Numbered from the stretch's first letter, positions 53,097 to 63,512 are shown. The stretch: DNA of 64,000 nucleotides from 2-12-FULL-35-23 sp965196985 (GCA_965196985.1 CBDALO010000164.1:1-64000), one strand, 5' to 3'. Notes: a model not told the origin generated them from the letters alone. Translations and numbers: made by a program.

Positions 53097-54865
53097 AGAA
53101 TGAATTAATCATAACCTTTGTAATAGGTGCAATCGTACTGCTTGCCACCGCATTATTATCTACCCTCTTATTATCACTTGGAGCCGGTACTTATTTCTGG
53201 AAAATTAATGCTGATTTACATATTCCGCTTGTTTTTGGCTTGGTGATTTCGTCATCATTAACTTATGGGTGTTACTTAGTGTTTGATGGAACAGTTAGGC
53301 AAAGGCGGTATGGCTTCTATATGATCGCTGGTTTTTTCTTATCGCTCATTGCTTTGATTGGCGCAACAATGCTTTATAACTACTGGGCGGTTCACCGGCT
53401 ATTATTTACTAACCCCTTTGTTGCGCTCTGGGTTAGCACCTTTCCGGCGAGCGAGTTAAAACCCCAGATTTTAAGCTTGTTGGTGAGTTTTGGTTTCTTT
53501 GTTGTTATGCCGTTTGGTTTAATTATTTGGAAGCACATGGAAAACCGTAACGATAAAGGCGCGCATTTTCAAAGTCATTGGGAGCTGGCGAAGAACGGGC
53601 ATTTTGAGCCAGAGGGTTTCCCAATTGGGAAATACAGTGGTCAAAAGGTTTATGCAAACCCTGTGTCGTTGCTCGTTATTGCGACGACTGGTTCCTACAA
53701 AACTTCATCACTGATTATTCCTACTATGTACGAGTTTCAAGGGTCTAGTATTAGTACAGATATTAAAAGTGAAGTCTGGGAGAAAACCGCGAGCTACTTT
53801 AAAGCTAATGGGGTTAAGGTGGCAAGGCTTATTTTGTTCGGTGACGGTAGTGAGGAAGATTATGCACGAATCAATCCGTTTATGTATGTTCAATGGCAAA
53901 GTGAAAAAGCAATTAATATGCTAAATTTAATTGTTACCACCATAGTGCCACTTCTCAAGGATTATGAAAAGTCCATTTGGGCTGAAGCATCAAGAGACAC
54001 GGTTCGAAGTGTTGCTATTCATTTTTACTTGGAAAACGAGGATCCTAATGATGTTACATTAGAAAAAATCGTTAGATTTATTGCGCGACCTAAGTTACGT
54101 GACAATTTAGCAAAAATCTATGAGGCATACGCTGAGCACCCATTGTATGGCTCATGGTTAGACCACTGGCTTGCAAAGCTTTTAGAAATCGAAGATCAGA
54201 AGTTTAAAGACAGTTTAATTTATTCAGCACAAAATGATATTGCTAACTTATTTCTTCCAACTGTCCTGCGTTCATTGAGTGGACATGATGTTGATTTACG
54301 GTTATTAAGAAAAGAACGAACAGCGATTTATATTGATGTACCACAAGGCAGGTCTCGTGAAGTAAGTATTTTCTTAAATCTGATTTACAACGTGTTCATG
54401 GCAGTAATCGCAGAGCTTGGACAACCTGATAAGTCGGAGCCTTATAAAATCCTTCTCAATATGGAAGAGTTTGGTGATATTGGCAAAATTGAAAAACTGG
54501 ATAGCGGTGCTAATACATTTCGATCTTTTGGACTTCGATTTATTTTTGTAGTGCAAAACATTGGTCAAATTGAAAAACATTACGGGACTGAAACCGCTGA
54601 TACATTTTTAAGCTCAGGCGTAGTGATTAAGGACGGCGATAACAACCTTAAAAACAATCGCTATTTCTCCCAGCTTCTAGGTGATAAAATTGTTAAAAGG
54701 TTTGAAGGGAAAGGTGATGCAAGGCGAAAGATTACTGAGACCAAGCCTTTAATGACCGTTGATGCTATTCGAATGCTGTCTAAAAAATACTGGTTAGTTT
54801 GCATTGAGAATGAGCAACCGATTAAATTGAAAAAGCTATGGGATAAGCGTGATTATAAAATGTAG
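53093..54865 (+). CDS. virD4: VirD4/TraG-type coupling ATPase
   Basis: A 590-residue coupling protein that links the relaxase-DNA complex to the channel. The N-terminus has about four hydrophobic segments (residues ~6-150). The P-loop is ATTGSYKTSSLIIPT (residues 197-211), where the usual GSGK is GSYK. The second acidic motif is LLNMEEFGDIG (about 454-464) instead of the common LLDEF. Other family marks (STDIKSEVWEKT, YARINPFMYV, FVVQNIGQIEKHYG) are present, so the variants look like a subfamily trait, not decay. The start at 53093 overlaps the previous stop. Confidence 0.93.
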   Translation: MKNELIITFVIGAIVLLATALLSTLLLSLGAGTYFWKINADLHIPLVFGLVISSSLTYGCYLVFDGTVRQRRYGFYMIAGFFLSLIALIGATMLYNYWAVHRLLFTNPFVALWVSTFPASELKPQILSLLVSFGFFVVMPFGLIIWKHMENRNDKGAHFQSHWELAKNGHFEPEGFPIGKYSGQKVYANPVSLLVIATTGSYKTSSLIIPTMYEFQGSSISTDIKSEVWEKTASYFKANGVKVARLILFGDGSEEDYARINPFMYVQWQSEKAINMLNLIVTTIVPLLKDYEKSIWAEASRDTVRSVAIHFYLENEDPNDVTLEKIVRFIARPKLRDNLAKIYEAYAEHPLYGSWLDHWLAKLLEIEDQKFKDSLIYSAQNDIANLFLPTVLRSLSGHDVDLRLLRKERTAIYIDVPQGRSREVSIFLNLIYNVFMAVIAELGQPDKSEPYKILLNMEEFGDIGKIEKLDSGANTFRSFGLRFIFVVQNIGQIEKHYGTETADTFLSSGVVIKDGDNNLKNNRYFSQLLGDKIVKRFEGKGDARRKITETKPLMTVDAIRMLSKKYWLVCIENEQPIKLKKLWDKRDYKM

Positions 54866-54892
54866 TTAATAATTGTTATTCTTTCCTGATAA

Positions 54893-56361
54893 CTGAGAAC
54901 TACCCAAAATTGTTATCTCCCTACCTGAACTGAATTCGATAATTCTTTTTGTTCTTCTTGAGAAACACTATTTTCTTTAAAAAATTGCTCTACTAAGTGA
55001 TACGTTAGAAGTTTTCTAATACCCTTCGCAATAAAGTGTCGTGTCACCTTGCCCTTACCATCTCCTAATTTAGCTAGCATAATTGCGTAATCGTCATAAG
55101 CTTTTTCCTTACCTATCTCATACAAATATGAGGCCACATAAAAACATACAGCCAGTAGATTTTGTATCCCTTTAAAATTTTTTATCTGCATATTTTCCCA
55201 GCCTAGTCCTTCCTTGAGAAATTTAAAAACATATTCAATTTTCGCACGAGATAGATAGGCTATGTATACCTCATACGCCTCATCAAAAGTCGTTACTTTT
55301 TTATTAGTTAATAGCAGCATGTCATTCTTAAAAATTCTCCTACCATCTCTGCCTGTAATTTGGATTTTAATTGCATTGAAGTTCTCAAACTCTCCAAAAT
55401 AAATAGTTATTTTTCCGTCTTGTACGCAATTCTTTCCAACTGTTAACTTTTGGAATTGCTTTTCGCCTTGAGCATCAAAATCAGCGTTAATCAGCTTAAG
55501 CTTTTTACCATCATCACCTCTACCTTCTATTGTTCTTGTTATTTTTGAGCGAATAATAAAGTCTTGATCTAGGTTTGTATCAATTAGTGAGAGATAGTCA
55601 TTATCATCAAACTCTCTATCTAGAATATGGGTAATGGTTGCATCTTCATTCTTTGATTTTAGGCAGATTCCTATTTTTTCTATTTCACGAATAGACAGCA
55701 GCTTTTTATTAAAGTAATCACCAGATTCATAAAGACTCTTGGCCTCTTTATCTCCCTCAAATGGCTTTCCAGCCTCTATTTTCTTAATATGCTCAGCTTT
55801 TAAAAACTTAGGGTCTTTATTGCTGTAGCTTACATGCGATAGTAGATGCACAGCCTTATCACCAGGTACTAATGCAACTGCGTTATGCGTGCTGTAACCA
55901 TTGATAATATCCCCGTCCAGACTCCTTACTTTACCTAGATTTTCAGTTTGCTTGCTATGTGGCTTTCTAATATCAGAAGGATCATGAAGAACATCAATTT
56001 TACTGGCGTGTGAAAGTTTTTCACAGCTCTGTTCTAGCAATACATCATTTGTTTTTATTGGATCTAAATCGGTGCTTTTATTTTCACCGGTAAGTGTACG
56101 AATCATCTTTTTATACTCATTGTTATCTTTTGATGAACTGAACAACTTACAACTACCTTCAGTTAATAGCTTTCCTACAATCGTCGATAGATTTTTTTAA
56201 AACAACTTTCCCAGTTAATTTTGAAAAAAGAGGGGCAGCGTAATCGGCGAAGTTTAACATTTATACTCATCTCGTTAGTCTTGTTAAAAAGACAAAGCAT
56301 AGTCATTTTTACACAATATTTCAGCATTATTTTGCTGATTTAAATTTTGGGTAGTTTTCAG
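54893..56361 (-). mobile_element. Complete IS4-family element (copy D)
   Basis: 1469 bp, identical in layout to copy C. Perfect 7-bp duplications CTGATAA flank it (54886-54892 and 56362-56368). It lies 27 bp after the virD4 stop and hits no gene. Confidence 0.95.
54913..56145 (-). CDS. IS4-family transposase (copy D)
   Basis: A complete 410-residue transposase, one residue different from the product of 27695-28927 (FENFNAIKI here). The same DDE landmarks and the Y-x2-R-x3-E-x6-K signature are present. Near identity indicates recent transposition. Confidence 0.93.
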   Translation of the reverse strand: MFSSSKDNNEYKKMIRTLTGENKSTDLDPIKTNDVLLEQSCEKLSHASKIDVLHDPSDIRKPHSKQTENLGKVRSLDGDIINGYSTHNAVALVPGDKAVHLLSHVSYSNKDPKFLKAEHIKKIEAGKPFEGDKEAKSLYESGDYFNKKLLSIREIEKIGICLKSKNEDATITHILDREFDDNDYLSLIDTNLDQDFIIRSKITRTIEGRGDDGKKLKLINADFDAQGEKQFQKLTVGKNCVQDGKITIYFGEFENFNAIKIQITGRDGRRIFKNDMLLLTNKKVTTFDEAYEVYIAYLSRAKIEYVFKFLKEGLGWENMQIKNFKGIQNLLAVCFYVASYLYEIGKEKAYDDYAIMLAKLGDGKGKVTRHFIAKGIRKLLTYHLVEQFFKENSVSQEEQKELSNSVQVGR

Positions 56362-56655
56362 CTGATAAGGTAGAATCACTTATCATGTCAATCAACCGTT
56401 AAGTCGATATTTTTTATGGATAAAATAAAATTATTTCCAGCTTTGGAGAAATTAAAAAAAACAGAATTATTAGATTTAGTAAAGTCCACTTATGAACATT
56501 TAAGTGTTGAGCTTAGAGAGTCTATTTTTATAAAATACATGCCCACTGAATATCCAAGTAAACTAGACTCAAAAGAGGTGATAAGAGATATTGAAAGATT
56601 TCAAGAGCTATCGTTAGCTGGGCATTATTATGCACCTTTTGATATAAATTCAAAA

Positions 56656-58042
56656 GGGTGCTGCCTCTATATAATGTAGGCTATATTGCTGCTGGCACGC
56701 CAAAATCATTGACCTTCTCCCAAAACTGATCCCATCTGCCTTTAGTCTTTACTAGTGTTCTCAAGCATAAAACGATTTTCATTCCCTTGTCTTTCCAGCG
56801 CATTCCTGATCCGCCTAATCTTTGTTTAACAATTGTTTTACATGCTGCTTCAGTGACGCCAGAGCCAATTGGTGCATTCTGCTTAATCAAATTATGATAC
56901 GACATTCGCTTTTCTTTAATATTATTTTCAAAATACGTAATTGTTCCTTCTAGCTTTTCTCTAAGCGATTTATTCAGTTTTTTATTTAGATGCTCTTTAA
57001 GCTCAGCAAGTATTCTACCTGCCGCACCTTTCTTGTGCTTTAAGTCATGACATCTCTCTTCGAGCCAAACATCACGCTCATCTCTTTCAGATTTTTTGGT
57101 AAATACTGCCTTTGATGCTTCGCCGAGATATTCAGTTGCATGCCAAAAATCTAAAATTTGCGTATCAGTATGTTTTTTTAGAAATGGCCAATTATTTTTT
57201 GCTCCATCAGCAACGCCAATTGTTTTAGCATCAGGGTAATATTTCTTTTTCAGCTTTATTTCCTTTTCAAGCCTATTAAAGAATTCATCTTTTCCATATT
57301 CTGGTGATGCTGCAACGTAGGTTGTGTGCAGGCGTGCACCATGCTTATCATACATGGAAATAGTTCCAACCATGCTCTCTCTATAACCATCATCAACGGT
57401 GAGAACATATGCACCATCTAAGCTAATACTTAGCATCTCAATGCCTGCATCAAGCTTTGGCTCTTCATATTCCCACTCAGCCTCTTTGGCTTGTGCAATA
57501 CCGCCAACAAAATCAGTTGCCCGTTGCAAGTATGAATGTGAGATTTTACGGTTATGATTGACCTTGAGATCATCAATAACACTAGGAGCAGGTAAGTTTG
57601 AGTATTTATGTGAGATTATTTTTGCAAATCGCGGTGTTGATCCTTGGATAATTCTAGCCTTATCTTCTAAAGGACAAAAGATCTTCCCGCCTTTAGAGGT
57701 TTGATAAACATAACGCTTAACTCGAGCAACTCCATAAGGCGTTTGGTAATTTGCTTCATCTCTACTTCGTGCTGTTAGCTTTATTTTTCCAACATGGATA
57801 GGAGAGCCATCTGCATCAAACTTACTTAAAGCTTTTTCAGTGGCTAATGTTCCAACCTCATTAAGGCCGTCAAGAATTGCATCCTCACATTCAAGCATGG
57901 ATCCTTTTAGTGGAAGCTTGAGCTCAATAGTTAATTCATTATTTTCATCAGAGAGAATTCTAGCTAACATCCAAACACCATCCGTAATCAAGTTAAAGTG
58001 TATATTATGCTATATTTTCTACATTATATAAAGGCAGCACCC
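56656..58042 (-). mobile_element. ISKra4-family element
   Basis: 1387 bp with inverted ends GGGTGCTGCCTYTATATAAT. Perfect 8-bp duplications ATTCAAAA flank it (56648-56655 and 58043-58050). Confidence 0.93.
56681..57970 (-). CDS. ISKra4-family transposase
   Basis: A ~429-residue transposase. Landmarks are the strand YQTPYGVARVKRYVYQTSKG, the first aspartate near EMLSISLDGAYVLTVDDGYR, the second in KTIGVADGAKNNWPFLKKHT with ILDFWHATEYL after it, and the C-terminal IGSGVTEAACKTIVKQRLGG with the glutamate. These are typical of ISKra4. The start is the ATG at 57970, or a TTG at 57991. The gene looks intact. Confidence 0.9.
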   Translation of the reverse strand: MLARILSDENNELTIELKLPLKGSMLECEDAILDGLNEVGTLATEKALSKFDADGSPIHVGKIKLTARSRDEANYQTPYGVARVKRYVYQTSKGGKIFCPLEDKARIIQGSTPRFAKIISHKYSNLPAPSVIDDLKVNHNRKISHSYLQRATDFVGGIAQAKEAEWEYEEPKLDAGIEMLSISLDGAYVLTVDDGYRESMVGTISMYDKHGARLHTTYVAASPEYGKDEFFNRLEKEIKLKKKYYPDAKTIGVADGAKNNWPFLKKHTDTQILDFWHATEYLGEASKAVFTKKSERDERDVWLEERCHDLKHKKGAAGRILAELKEHLNKKLNKSLREKLEGTITYFENNIKEKRMSYHNLIKQNAPIGSGVTEAACKTIVKQRLGGSGMRWKDKGMKIVLCLRTLVKTKGRWDQFWEKVNDFGVPAAI

Positions 58043-58493
58043 ATTCAAAAAATTATATGAATGTACCTAAAGAAACTGATGAGTGGTTCGAAAAAATGGT
58101 GACCTACTTCGAACGTTGCTGTCAATTATACAAGCAGGGTGATAGCTCCAACGCAATAATTGGATTTCAGATACTCTACTCATTACTAGATAAGCTGGAT
58201 GATGAAATCGTTTTTGCAGATAAGTTAGGAACATGGATGATGGGAGGTGACACAAAGAAGTATTCATTACATTATATCCAAGCTGCATCTGAAACATGTG
58301 ATGATGAGTCTTTTGCAAAACATATGTTGCCAGTCTTGAGAGAGGACAGTTATTCTTCTTTTTGTGATAAAGTGTTTAATAACATTAAGAGCCACTCTTC
58401 AAAGAGTCAGGTTGATTGCGTGAAAAAGCTTGCTAAAAAAGAAGGTGTACGACTCACTAGTAAATAGCACTAAATAAACTCAGGGTTAATTTT

Positions 58494-59021
58494 ATGTCAT
58501 GGCTGAAAATTAAAAACGAATTACAAAGCTCTTCTAAAAAAGAAGTTATTAACTTACTTGGTAAACTATATGGCCTGCATAATGAAAACAAAGCTTTCCT
58601 TGAGTCACTATTTAATTCAGAGTCAGAAATGATGATTTTAAAAAAATATAAGAGCCTACTGCTAGAATACTTAAATCCAGAGCCACCAGCTAGAATAAAT
58701 TTAAGAGAAGCGAGAAATACTGTTAATCGGTTTAAGAAAACAAGTAGTATTAAAAATAATATAATTGATATAATGATTTATTATGTTGAGTTAGGTGTTG
58801 ATTATTCCAATAAATATGGTGATATGTATGAAGGGTTTTATGGTAGTCTTGAGTCAATGTTTGATTCTATATTGGCTTTATTAAAAACAAACAGTGACGC
58901 TAACAATTATTTTTTACCTAGGTTATCTTGTTTAGTTCTAAGCTCTAAAAACCTTGGATATGGTTTTTATGATTATCTTGATGATAGCTTAACAGATCAT
59001 AAAAAATTCTATGATATCTAG
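58494..59021 (+). CDS. DUF6155-like protein
   Basis: A 175-residue soluble helical protein. The core IMIYYVELGVDYSNKYGDMY then EGFYGSLESMFDSILALL, and the end GYGFYDYLDDSLTDH, resemble the DUF6155 family. The family has no known function. The recognition is from memory of its pattern, not from a search. The gene lies 26 bp after the ISKra4-split 218-aa gene and probably shares its transcript. Its AT-rich composition contrasts with the T4SS operon, consistent with separately acquired cargo. Confidence 0.65.
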   Translation: MSWLKIKNELQSSSKKEVINLLGKLYGLHNENKAFLESLFNSESEMMILKKYKSLLLEYLNPEPPARINLREARNTVNRFKKTSSIKNNIIDIMIYYVELGVDYSNKYGDMYEGFYGSLESMFDSILALLKTNSDANNYFLPRLSCLVLSSKNLGYGFYDYLDDSLTDHKKFYDI

Positions 59022-59035
59022 ATTGTATTTCATAA

Positions 59036-59977
59036 TTATATTTTTCCAATTTGATCTATTGATTTAAAAACTTTTTTTAAAAAGTATGGTTTACTAAGAT
59101 TAGTATTTAAATCTACGCTGCTAACTTCCCCCCATGGAATAAAACTATATATATTTGTTATTTTATTATAAGTAACTACCCCTAAAGAAATCTTTTTAAT
59201 TAAAATTATCCCACCGTTATCATTTTTATATAAGTTAACCTTTAATGATTTATGAAATGTTTCTTTCGCATCATGTATAGCAATAAGATTGAGAGCTAGA
59301 ATTAAAGCTGGAAAACTAACTAATGCTAAAAGAGCAGTTTTTATTTTTCTCTCTACACCTCCGATAAGTATAATTAAAACAGCATATATTGATACAAAAC
59401 ATGTAAACAGCTCAAAAAGTTTTCGTGTCATTTTATTATCTATAATTAATAAGAAGTCAATTGAATGCACCCAATATACTAATATAAAAAAAAGTCCAGA
59501 GGATATTAGTAACGTTTTTACAAGTGCGCTATACTTTTCACATTCGTCAAGTATACAGGGTGGATGTACATTAGAGATTGTAAAAAGGATAAACCCTGAT
59601 AAAAAATATTGAAATGGTGATACTACTCTAGCCCCAAACATATATACAAAACACCAGCTTGATAAGTAAATAAATATTAAAATACACCTAAAAAATAGCA
59701 GCTTACTAATTGATATACTTTTAAAACCATAATCTACCATGAGGAGTGAAAAGATCCATGTTTGTGCGATGAAAACAAAGGCAACTAACATGAATACCCA
59801 ATAGCTTATCAATGGTGAAATAAAATCAATAGCGTTTATTGGTAACTGCGTAATGGATAAATTAAAACATGAAAAGTATGAGGAATTGTATATATATCCA
59901 AAAAAGTATAATAGCACTATTATCTTTACTATATCAGTAACACTTGTGCTCAATCTTTTTAATAGATCTATCTTCAT
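59036..59977 (-). CDS. Polytopic membrane protein, unknown
   Basis: A 313-residue protein with about seven transmembrane segments (for example IVKIIVLLYFFGYIY, YWVFMLVAFVFIAQTWIFSL, ALLALVSFPALILALNLIAI). It ends in a ~90-residue soluble domain (ETFHKSLKVNLYKNDNGGII, then ISLGVVTYNKITNIYSFIPW). No family is recognised. It converges on the DUF6155-like gene with a 14-bp gap, and its 5' end faces the relaxase 3' end in the same direction. A surface- or entry-exclusion-type role is possible for a membrane protein at this place in a conjugative region, but nothing in the sequence shows it. Confidence 0.7.
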   Translation of the reverse strand: MKIDLLKRLSTSVTDIVKIIVLLYFFGYIYNSSYFSCFNLSITQLPINAIDFISPLISYWVFMLVAFVFIAQTWIFSLLMVDYGFKSISISKLLFFRCILIFIYLSSWCFVYMFGARVVSPFQYFLSGFILFTISNVHPPCILDECEKYSALVKTLLISSGLFFILVYWVHSIDFLLIIDNKMTRKLFELFTCFVSIYAVLIILIGGVERKIKTALLALVSFPALILALNLIAIHDAKETFHKSLKVNLYKNDNGGIILIKKISLGVVTYNKITNIYSFIPWGEVSSVDLNTNLSKPYFLKKVFKSIDQIGKI

Positions 59978-60114
59978 TTTATTTCATCTCTATGTACATG
60001 GGTTCTATTGAGATCTTCAAAGGGAAAAACTATGTAATATAATTTGTCGATCTATTTTTTTATTGCTGTATTAGGGTTGAGTTAGTGTCATAGTAGTAAT
60101 TAATTTTTTTCTAC

Positions 60115-63100
60115 TCATACGTCAACCCCATACCCTATCGCATCACCTAAATTCCTTGATTTAGACCTTTCTACTTCAATTACAACATATTGTTTAGCAA
60201 GCTTAACAGAATGCTCAAGAGACGGTAATTGATTCAGTATGTTTTGTTCACCAGTTTTTTCTATATCAATCAATTGGCCGGTGAGCTTTTCCTGTCTAAG
60301 CTTGATTAATAAGGGATTATCAGACTGAGTGGCTCCATCAAGTCTCTCTTTTGTTTTAAGTAGGGTTTGTAATTCCTCATTATCTTTTTTGTTATTCTCA
60401 ACCGACTGCCAATCAATCGAATCATAGATGACCTTAAATTGTTCTTGTGGAGTCAATTTCATAAAATCGTGCTGCTTAATTTCTTCGAGTGTTTCAATAA
60501 GTGTTGCTGACAAGCTTGTCACTTCACGGTACAGGTGTTCATCATTAATAATCGTACGAATTGACTGCCTAACCTTCTCAGCTTGTTGCGTGACTTCACA
60601 TTCTTGCCGGCGTTGTAAAACTGCATAATGGCTAGAATGGCTTTTACTTACCTTCTCGGTATTAATTAATTCATCCATCTGTTGTTCTTGAGCAACAGCG
60701 AGTGATCTATGCTTAATTAAAGTTTCATAATCAGTTTTAGCCTGCACTAGTTGCTCAATAGCAGGATGTTTGTTTTTATCCCGCTCAAGGGCAGCCCAGT
60801 CAAAAGACGATAGTACGTCATTAAGGTGTGTATTTAGATCAGTATTGATTGGCTTAGGAATTGCTGGGCTTAACTGCCTCGCACCTTTCTCGATAGTTGC
60901 TAAAGCAGTGTGTTCGGTAAAGTTGGCAATTAACTCAGGTGACTGCCCTTTTAATAAGTCATAGTCTTGATGCGCTTTTTTAACAACCAAGGCAGCTTTC
61001 ACCAGATCGGCTTGTTTTTCCTTGTAATGATCAGAGGTTTCAGCCCCGTGTTGGCTCACCGCTGTAAATGCGTTGTGCGCCGTGACCAAGTCAGCCAGCT
61101 CTGGCTCTTGACTGTTGGCTAATGCACTTAGATTAATGGTGTTAATCCATGTTTTTACGGCTTTGCTCTGAGATTCATTGACCAGCAAACCATCAACATC
61201 AATCAGCACGTCACGTTCCAGTGAGCGTGGTGCACGATAATCGAGTGTAAAGTCTTTGACCTGCTCTCGTGACATTGATTGCAGCAGAGAAGCATAGCCG
61301 TGGTGAAACCCTTCAGTGCTCCAGTGAATATCACACGCTTCTTTGTGGCGCGTTAGTGCCACATGCGTGAGGTAACGATTGGAGTTAAAGCTTGGGAAGT
61401 AATCATCGTAAGTAAAAGTCGCTCCTTGGAGCTTATGAACGGTTGCAACATAGGCATAATCAAAGTGATTGTAGTCTTTCACATCAAAAGTAATAGCGCG
61501 CTTTTTACCACCAATAATTTCAACAGTGAGCTGGTGAGCACTGGCTTTCTTAATTAATCCGCGTGTACCGTTTTTGACTCCGTGTGGGGTGTCATCTACC
61601 CCCGTGACCCCAAGCCCTTTTTCATTTTTCAGGAAGTAAATTTCATCACCCACCGCAAAACTACGGTTGACTTCATTTTTACCATCATTAATTTTGATGG
61701 TTACATCTTTACCTAGTTTCTTTGCCTCTCGCATTTTCCGGCGACCTAGCTCATTCAGCCTTGCGACATGCTTACGCATAAAAGCAGACATAGTAGCCGT
61801 TTCATTAGGGTGAGCCACACGCTTGCCCCACCAGCTATCCACTGTGCCTTGTAAGGCTTCATCCTCTGTATTGTAATGATGTACAAAGCCATGTTCGTGA
61901 TAGGCATTTAATGCTTCTTGAGTCCGCCCAAGTGCTAAATCTTTGCTCGCCTCGCGCATCCAGTCATGCTTTTGTCGGCGGATATCAGTCAGCGAGGAAA
62001 ACCCAATTCGCTCTAAAATCGCTCGAAACGCTGCCCCTGCCCCAATGGGTTGGAGCTGCGTATGATCACCCACTAATGCGACTTTTGCCCCTGCTTGTTT
62101 GGCAAAGCCGATCACCTCAGCCAACAACCGTGAATCTACCATCCCCGCTTCATCGATCACTAACACGTCTTTTTTATCCAGTCGTTCACGGTCACTTTTC
62201 CACGCCAATAGATGAGAAGCGATGGTGCGTGAGTCGATATTGGCATCTTGCAATAAACCATCGGCAGCTCTTCCCGCTAAGGCTAAACCGCGCACCCGAT
62301 AGCCCGCCCCTTCCCAGACTTCACGCGCTGCACCTAACAAGTGGGTTTTACCCGTACCCGCAAAACCCACGACAGCCACCGCATCACCACCATGCACCAA
62401 GGCATTCAGTACCTCGGCTTGTGACTCAGAAAGCGTCTTACTTTTTATCGCTTTTTGCGCGAGGTACTTCGGTACTTCATGGCGGTTTTCATTGGCCATG
62501 CTGGTAACATTAGCGACTAAGTCTGACTCGATTTGTAGCATTTCTTTGCTGGTGTAGCGCATTTCGTTTCTGTCATTTCGCCCCAAACTGAGTAGCTCAG
62601 GGGATTGTAAAATGCTTTGATAGACCCGAACAAATTGCTCCGCATCGATACTGTAGCGATTCGCAATTCGGGCAATATCCGCATCAGAGAAAGTCGATTG
62701 CTGACCCGATAACAGCTTAAGCGCAATGGTCGGATCAGCAATAATGGCCTTGCCGTTTTTCTCAGTAATCCGTTGGTATTCATCCATCCGATCACTAGGG
62801 GTGAACGGCTTGCCTTGGGAAAGTTCACGTTTGGCGCGGGTAGCTGATACGCCGATTTTGTTTTGAGGGGAAAGATTAACCCCTTGGTCTTCATAGCTAC
62901 GGTGATCAATACGCACATCGTGTCCATGAATTGCTAAGTGATGATTAGCAAGGTCTTGCCATGCGACTCTCACATCAGCTAACCATGATTTACTATTCCA
63001 TGTTCGATTTTTAGTTTTAGAAAAGTCATCACCCGCTAATGCTCTCATGCTTAATAGCAAATGCAAATGGGGCTGATCGTTACCATGCCCCCTATGAAAA

Positions 63101-63465
63101 GCAGCATCAGCAATCATCCCTTGTTCAGTAAAATGTTGAGCAAATGCTTTGGCTAACTCCCAGTTTTGTTCTTCGGTTAGCTCAACTGGTAAGGCAACTT
63201 GAATTTCTCTTGCCATCTGGCCATTCCATTGCCTTTCCATCGAATCGAGATGGTTCCAGACTTGCTCACGGTTTTTCATCCAGTCAGGCGCACCATCAGG
63301 TAAAAAGATTTCAGCATTAACAAAATCTTTTTTTGATGAATAGTCAAAAGCCTGTTCTTGTCGTTCATCATAGAGCCTTTCGCAAGCGCGATAAGCAGCA
63401 GCAGAAATAACACTTCTGCCTTGTGATCGTTTAATAATTTTTGATGAACAATGATAAATTGCCAT
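60115..63465 (-). CDS. traA: TraA-type relaxase-helicase (MOBQ)
   Basis: A ~1116-residue protein. Residues 1-210 form a MobA/MobL relaxase: it starts AIYHCSSKIIKRSQGRSVIS, has the nucleophile region AAYRACERLYDE (tyrosines near residues 24-33), and the metal-binding three-His motif PHLHLLL at ~131-137. Residues ~350-760 are a RecD/TraI-type helicase with Walker A VVGFAGTGKTHLL (about 362-374) and Walker B VLVIDEAGMVDSR. The C-terminal 350 residues are coiled coil. It nicks oriT and unwinds the strand for transfer. The start at 63465 is the typical MAIYH; a TTG three codons up is also in frame. The gene faces away from an adjacent oriT candidate. Confidence 0.95.
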   Translation of the reverse strand: MAIYHCSSKIIKRSQGRSVISAAAYRACERLYDERQEQAFDYSSKKDFVNAEIFLPDGAPDWMKNREQVWNHLDSMERQWNGQMAREIQVALPVELTEEQNWELAKAFAQHFTEQGMIADAAFHRGHGNDQPHLHLLLSMRALAGDDFSKTKNRTWNSKSWLADVRVAWQDLANHHLAIHGHDVRIDHRSYEDQGVNLSPQNKIGVSATRAKRELSQGKPFTPSDRMDEYQRITEKNGKAIIADPTIALKLLSGQQSTFSDADIARIANRYSIDAEQFVRVYQSILQSPELLSLGRNDRNEMRYTSKEMLQIESDLVANVTSMANENRHEVPKYLAQKAIKSKTLSESQAEVLNALVHGGDAVAVVGFAGTGKTHLLGAAREVWEGAGYRVRGLALAGRAADGLLQDANIDSRTIASHLLAWKSDRERLDKKDVLVIDEAGMVDSRLLAEVIGFAKQAGAKVALVGDHTQLQPIGAGAAFRAILERIGFSSLTDIRRQKHDWMREASKDLALGRTQEALNAYHEHGFVHHYNTEDEALQGTVDSWWGKRVAHPNETATMSAFMRKHVARLNELGRRKMREAKKLGKDVTIKINDGKNEVNRSFAVGDEIYFLKNEKGLGVTGVDDTPHGVKNGTRGLIKKASAHQLTVEIIGGKKRAITFDVKDYNHFDYAYVATVHKLQGATFTYDDYFPSFNSNRYLTHVALTRHKEACDIHWSTEGFHHGYASLLQSMSREQVKDFTLDYRAPRSLERDVLIDVDGLLVNESQSKAVKTWINTINLSALANSQEPELADLVTAHNAFTAVSQHGAETSDHYKEKQADLVKAALVVKKAHQDYDLLKGQSPELIANFTEHTALATIEKGARQLSPAIPKPINTDLNTHLNDVLSSFDWAALERDKNKHPAIEQLVQAKTDYETLIKHRSLAVAQEQQMDELINTEKVSKSHSSHYAVLQRRQECEVTQQAEKVRQSIRTIINDEHLYREVTSLSATLIETLEEIKQHDFMKLTPQEQFKVIYDSIDWQSVENNKKDNEELQTLLKTKERLDGATQSDNPLLIKLRQEKLTGQLIDIEKTGEQNILNQLPSLEHSVKLAKQYVVIEVERSKSRNLGDAIGYGVDV

Positions 63466-63512
63466 TTTGCTCAACTATATTTCATTTTTTGGTTTTGGGT
63501 TACGCGATTTAG

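Larger units (their letters stand above)
56416..58467 (+). pseudogene. 218-aa protein of unknown function, split by ISKra4
   Basis: 56416-56655 plus 58051-58467 give one 218-residue frame after removing the ISKra4 element and one ATTCAAAA duplication (junction YAPFDINSK-NYMNVPKETD). The product is soluble and helical, starting LEKLKKTELLDLVKSTYEHL. No family is recognised with confidence. The opening resembles that of the DUF6155-like product just downstream (KNELQSSSKKEVINLLGKLY), so the two may share a fold and a transcript (gap 26 bp). As it stands, only an 80-residue N-terminal piece plus IS-encoded residues, or a C-terminal piece from 58057, could be made. Confidence 0.8.

Noticed and set aside
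61911..62927. Long frames inside the relaxase gene on both strands
   Set aside because: They overlap the conserved helicase motifs of traA and show no family features; shadows of the real gene.
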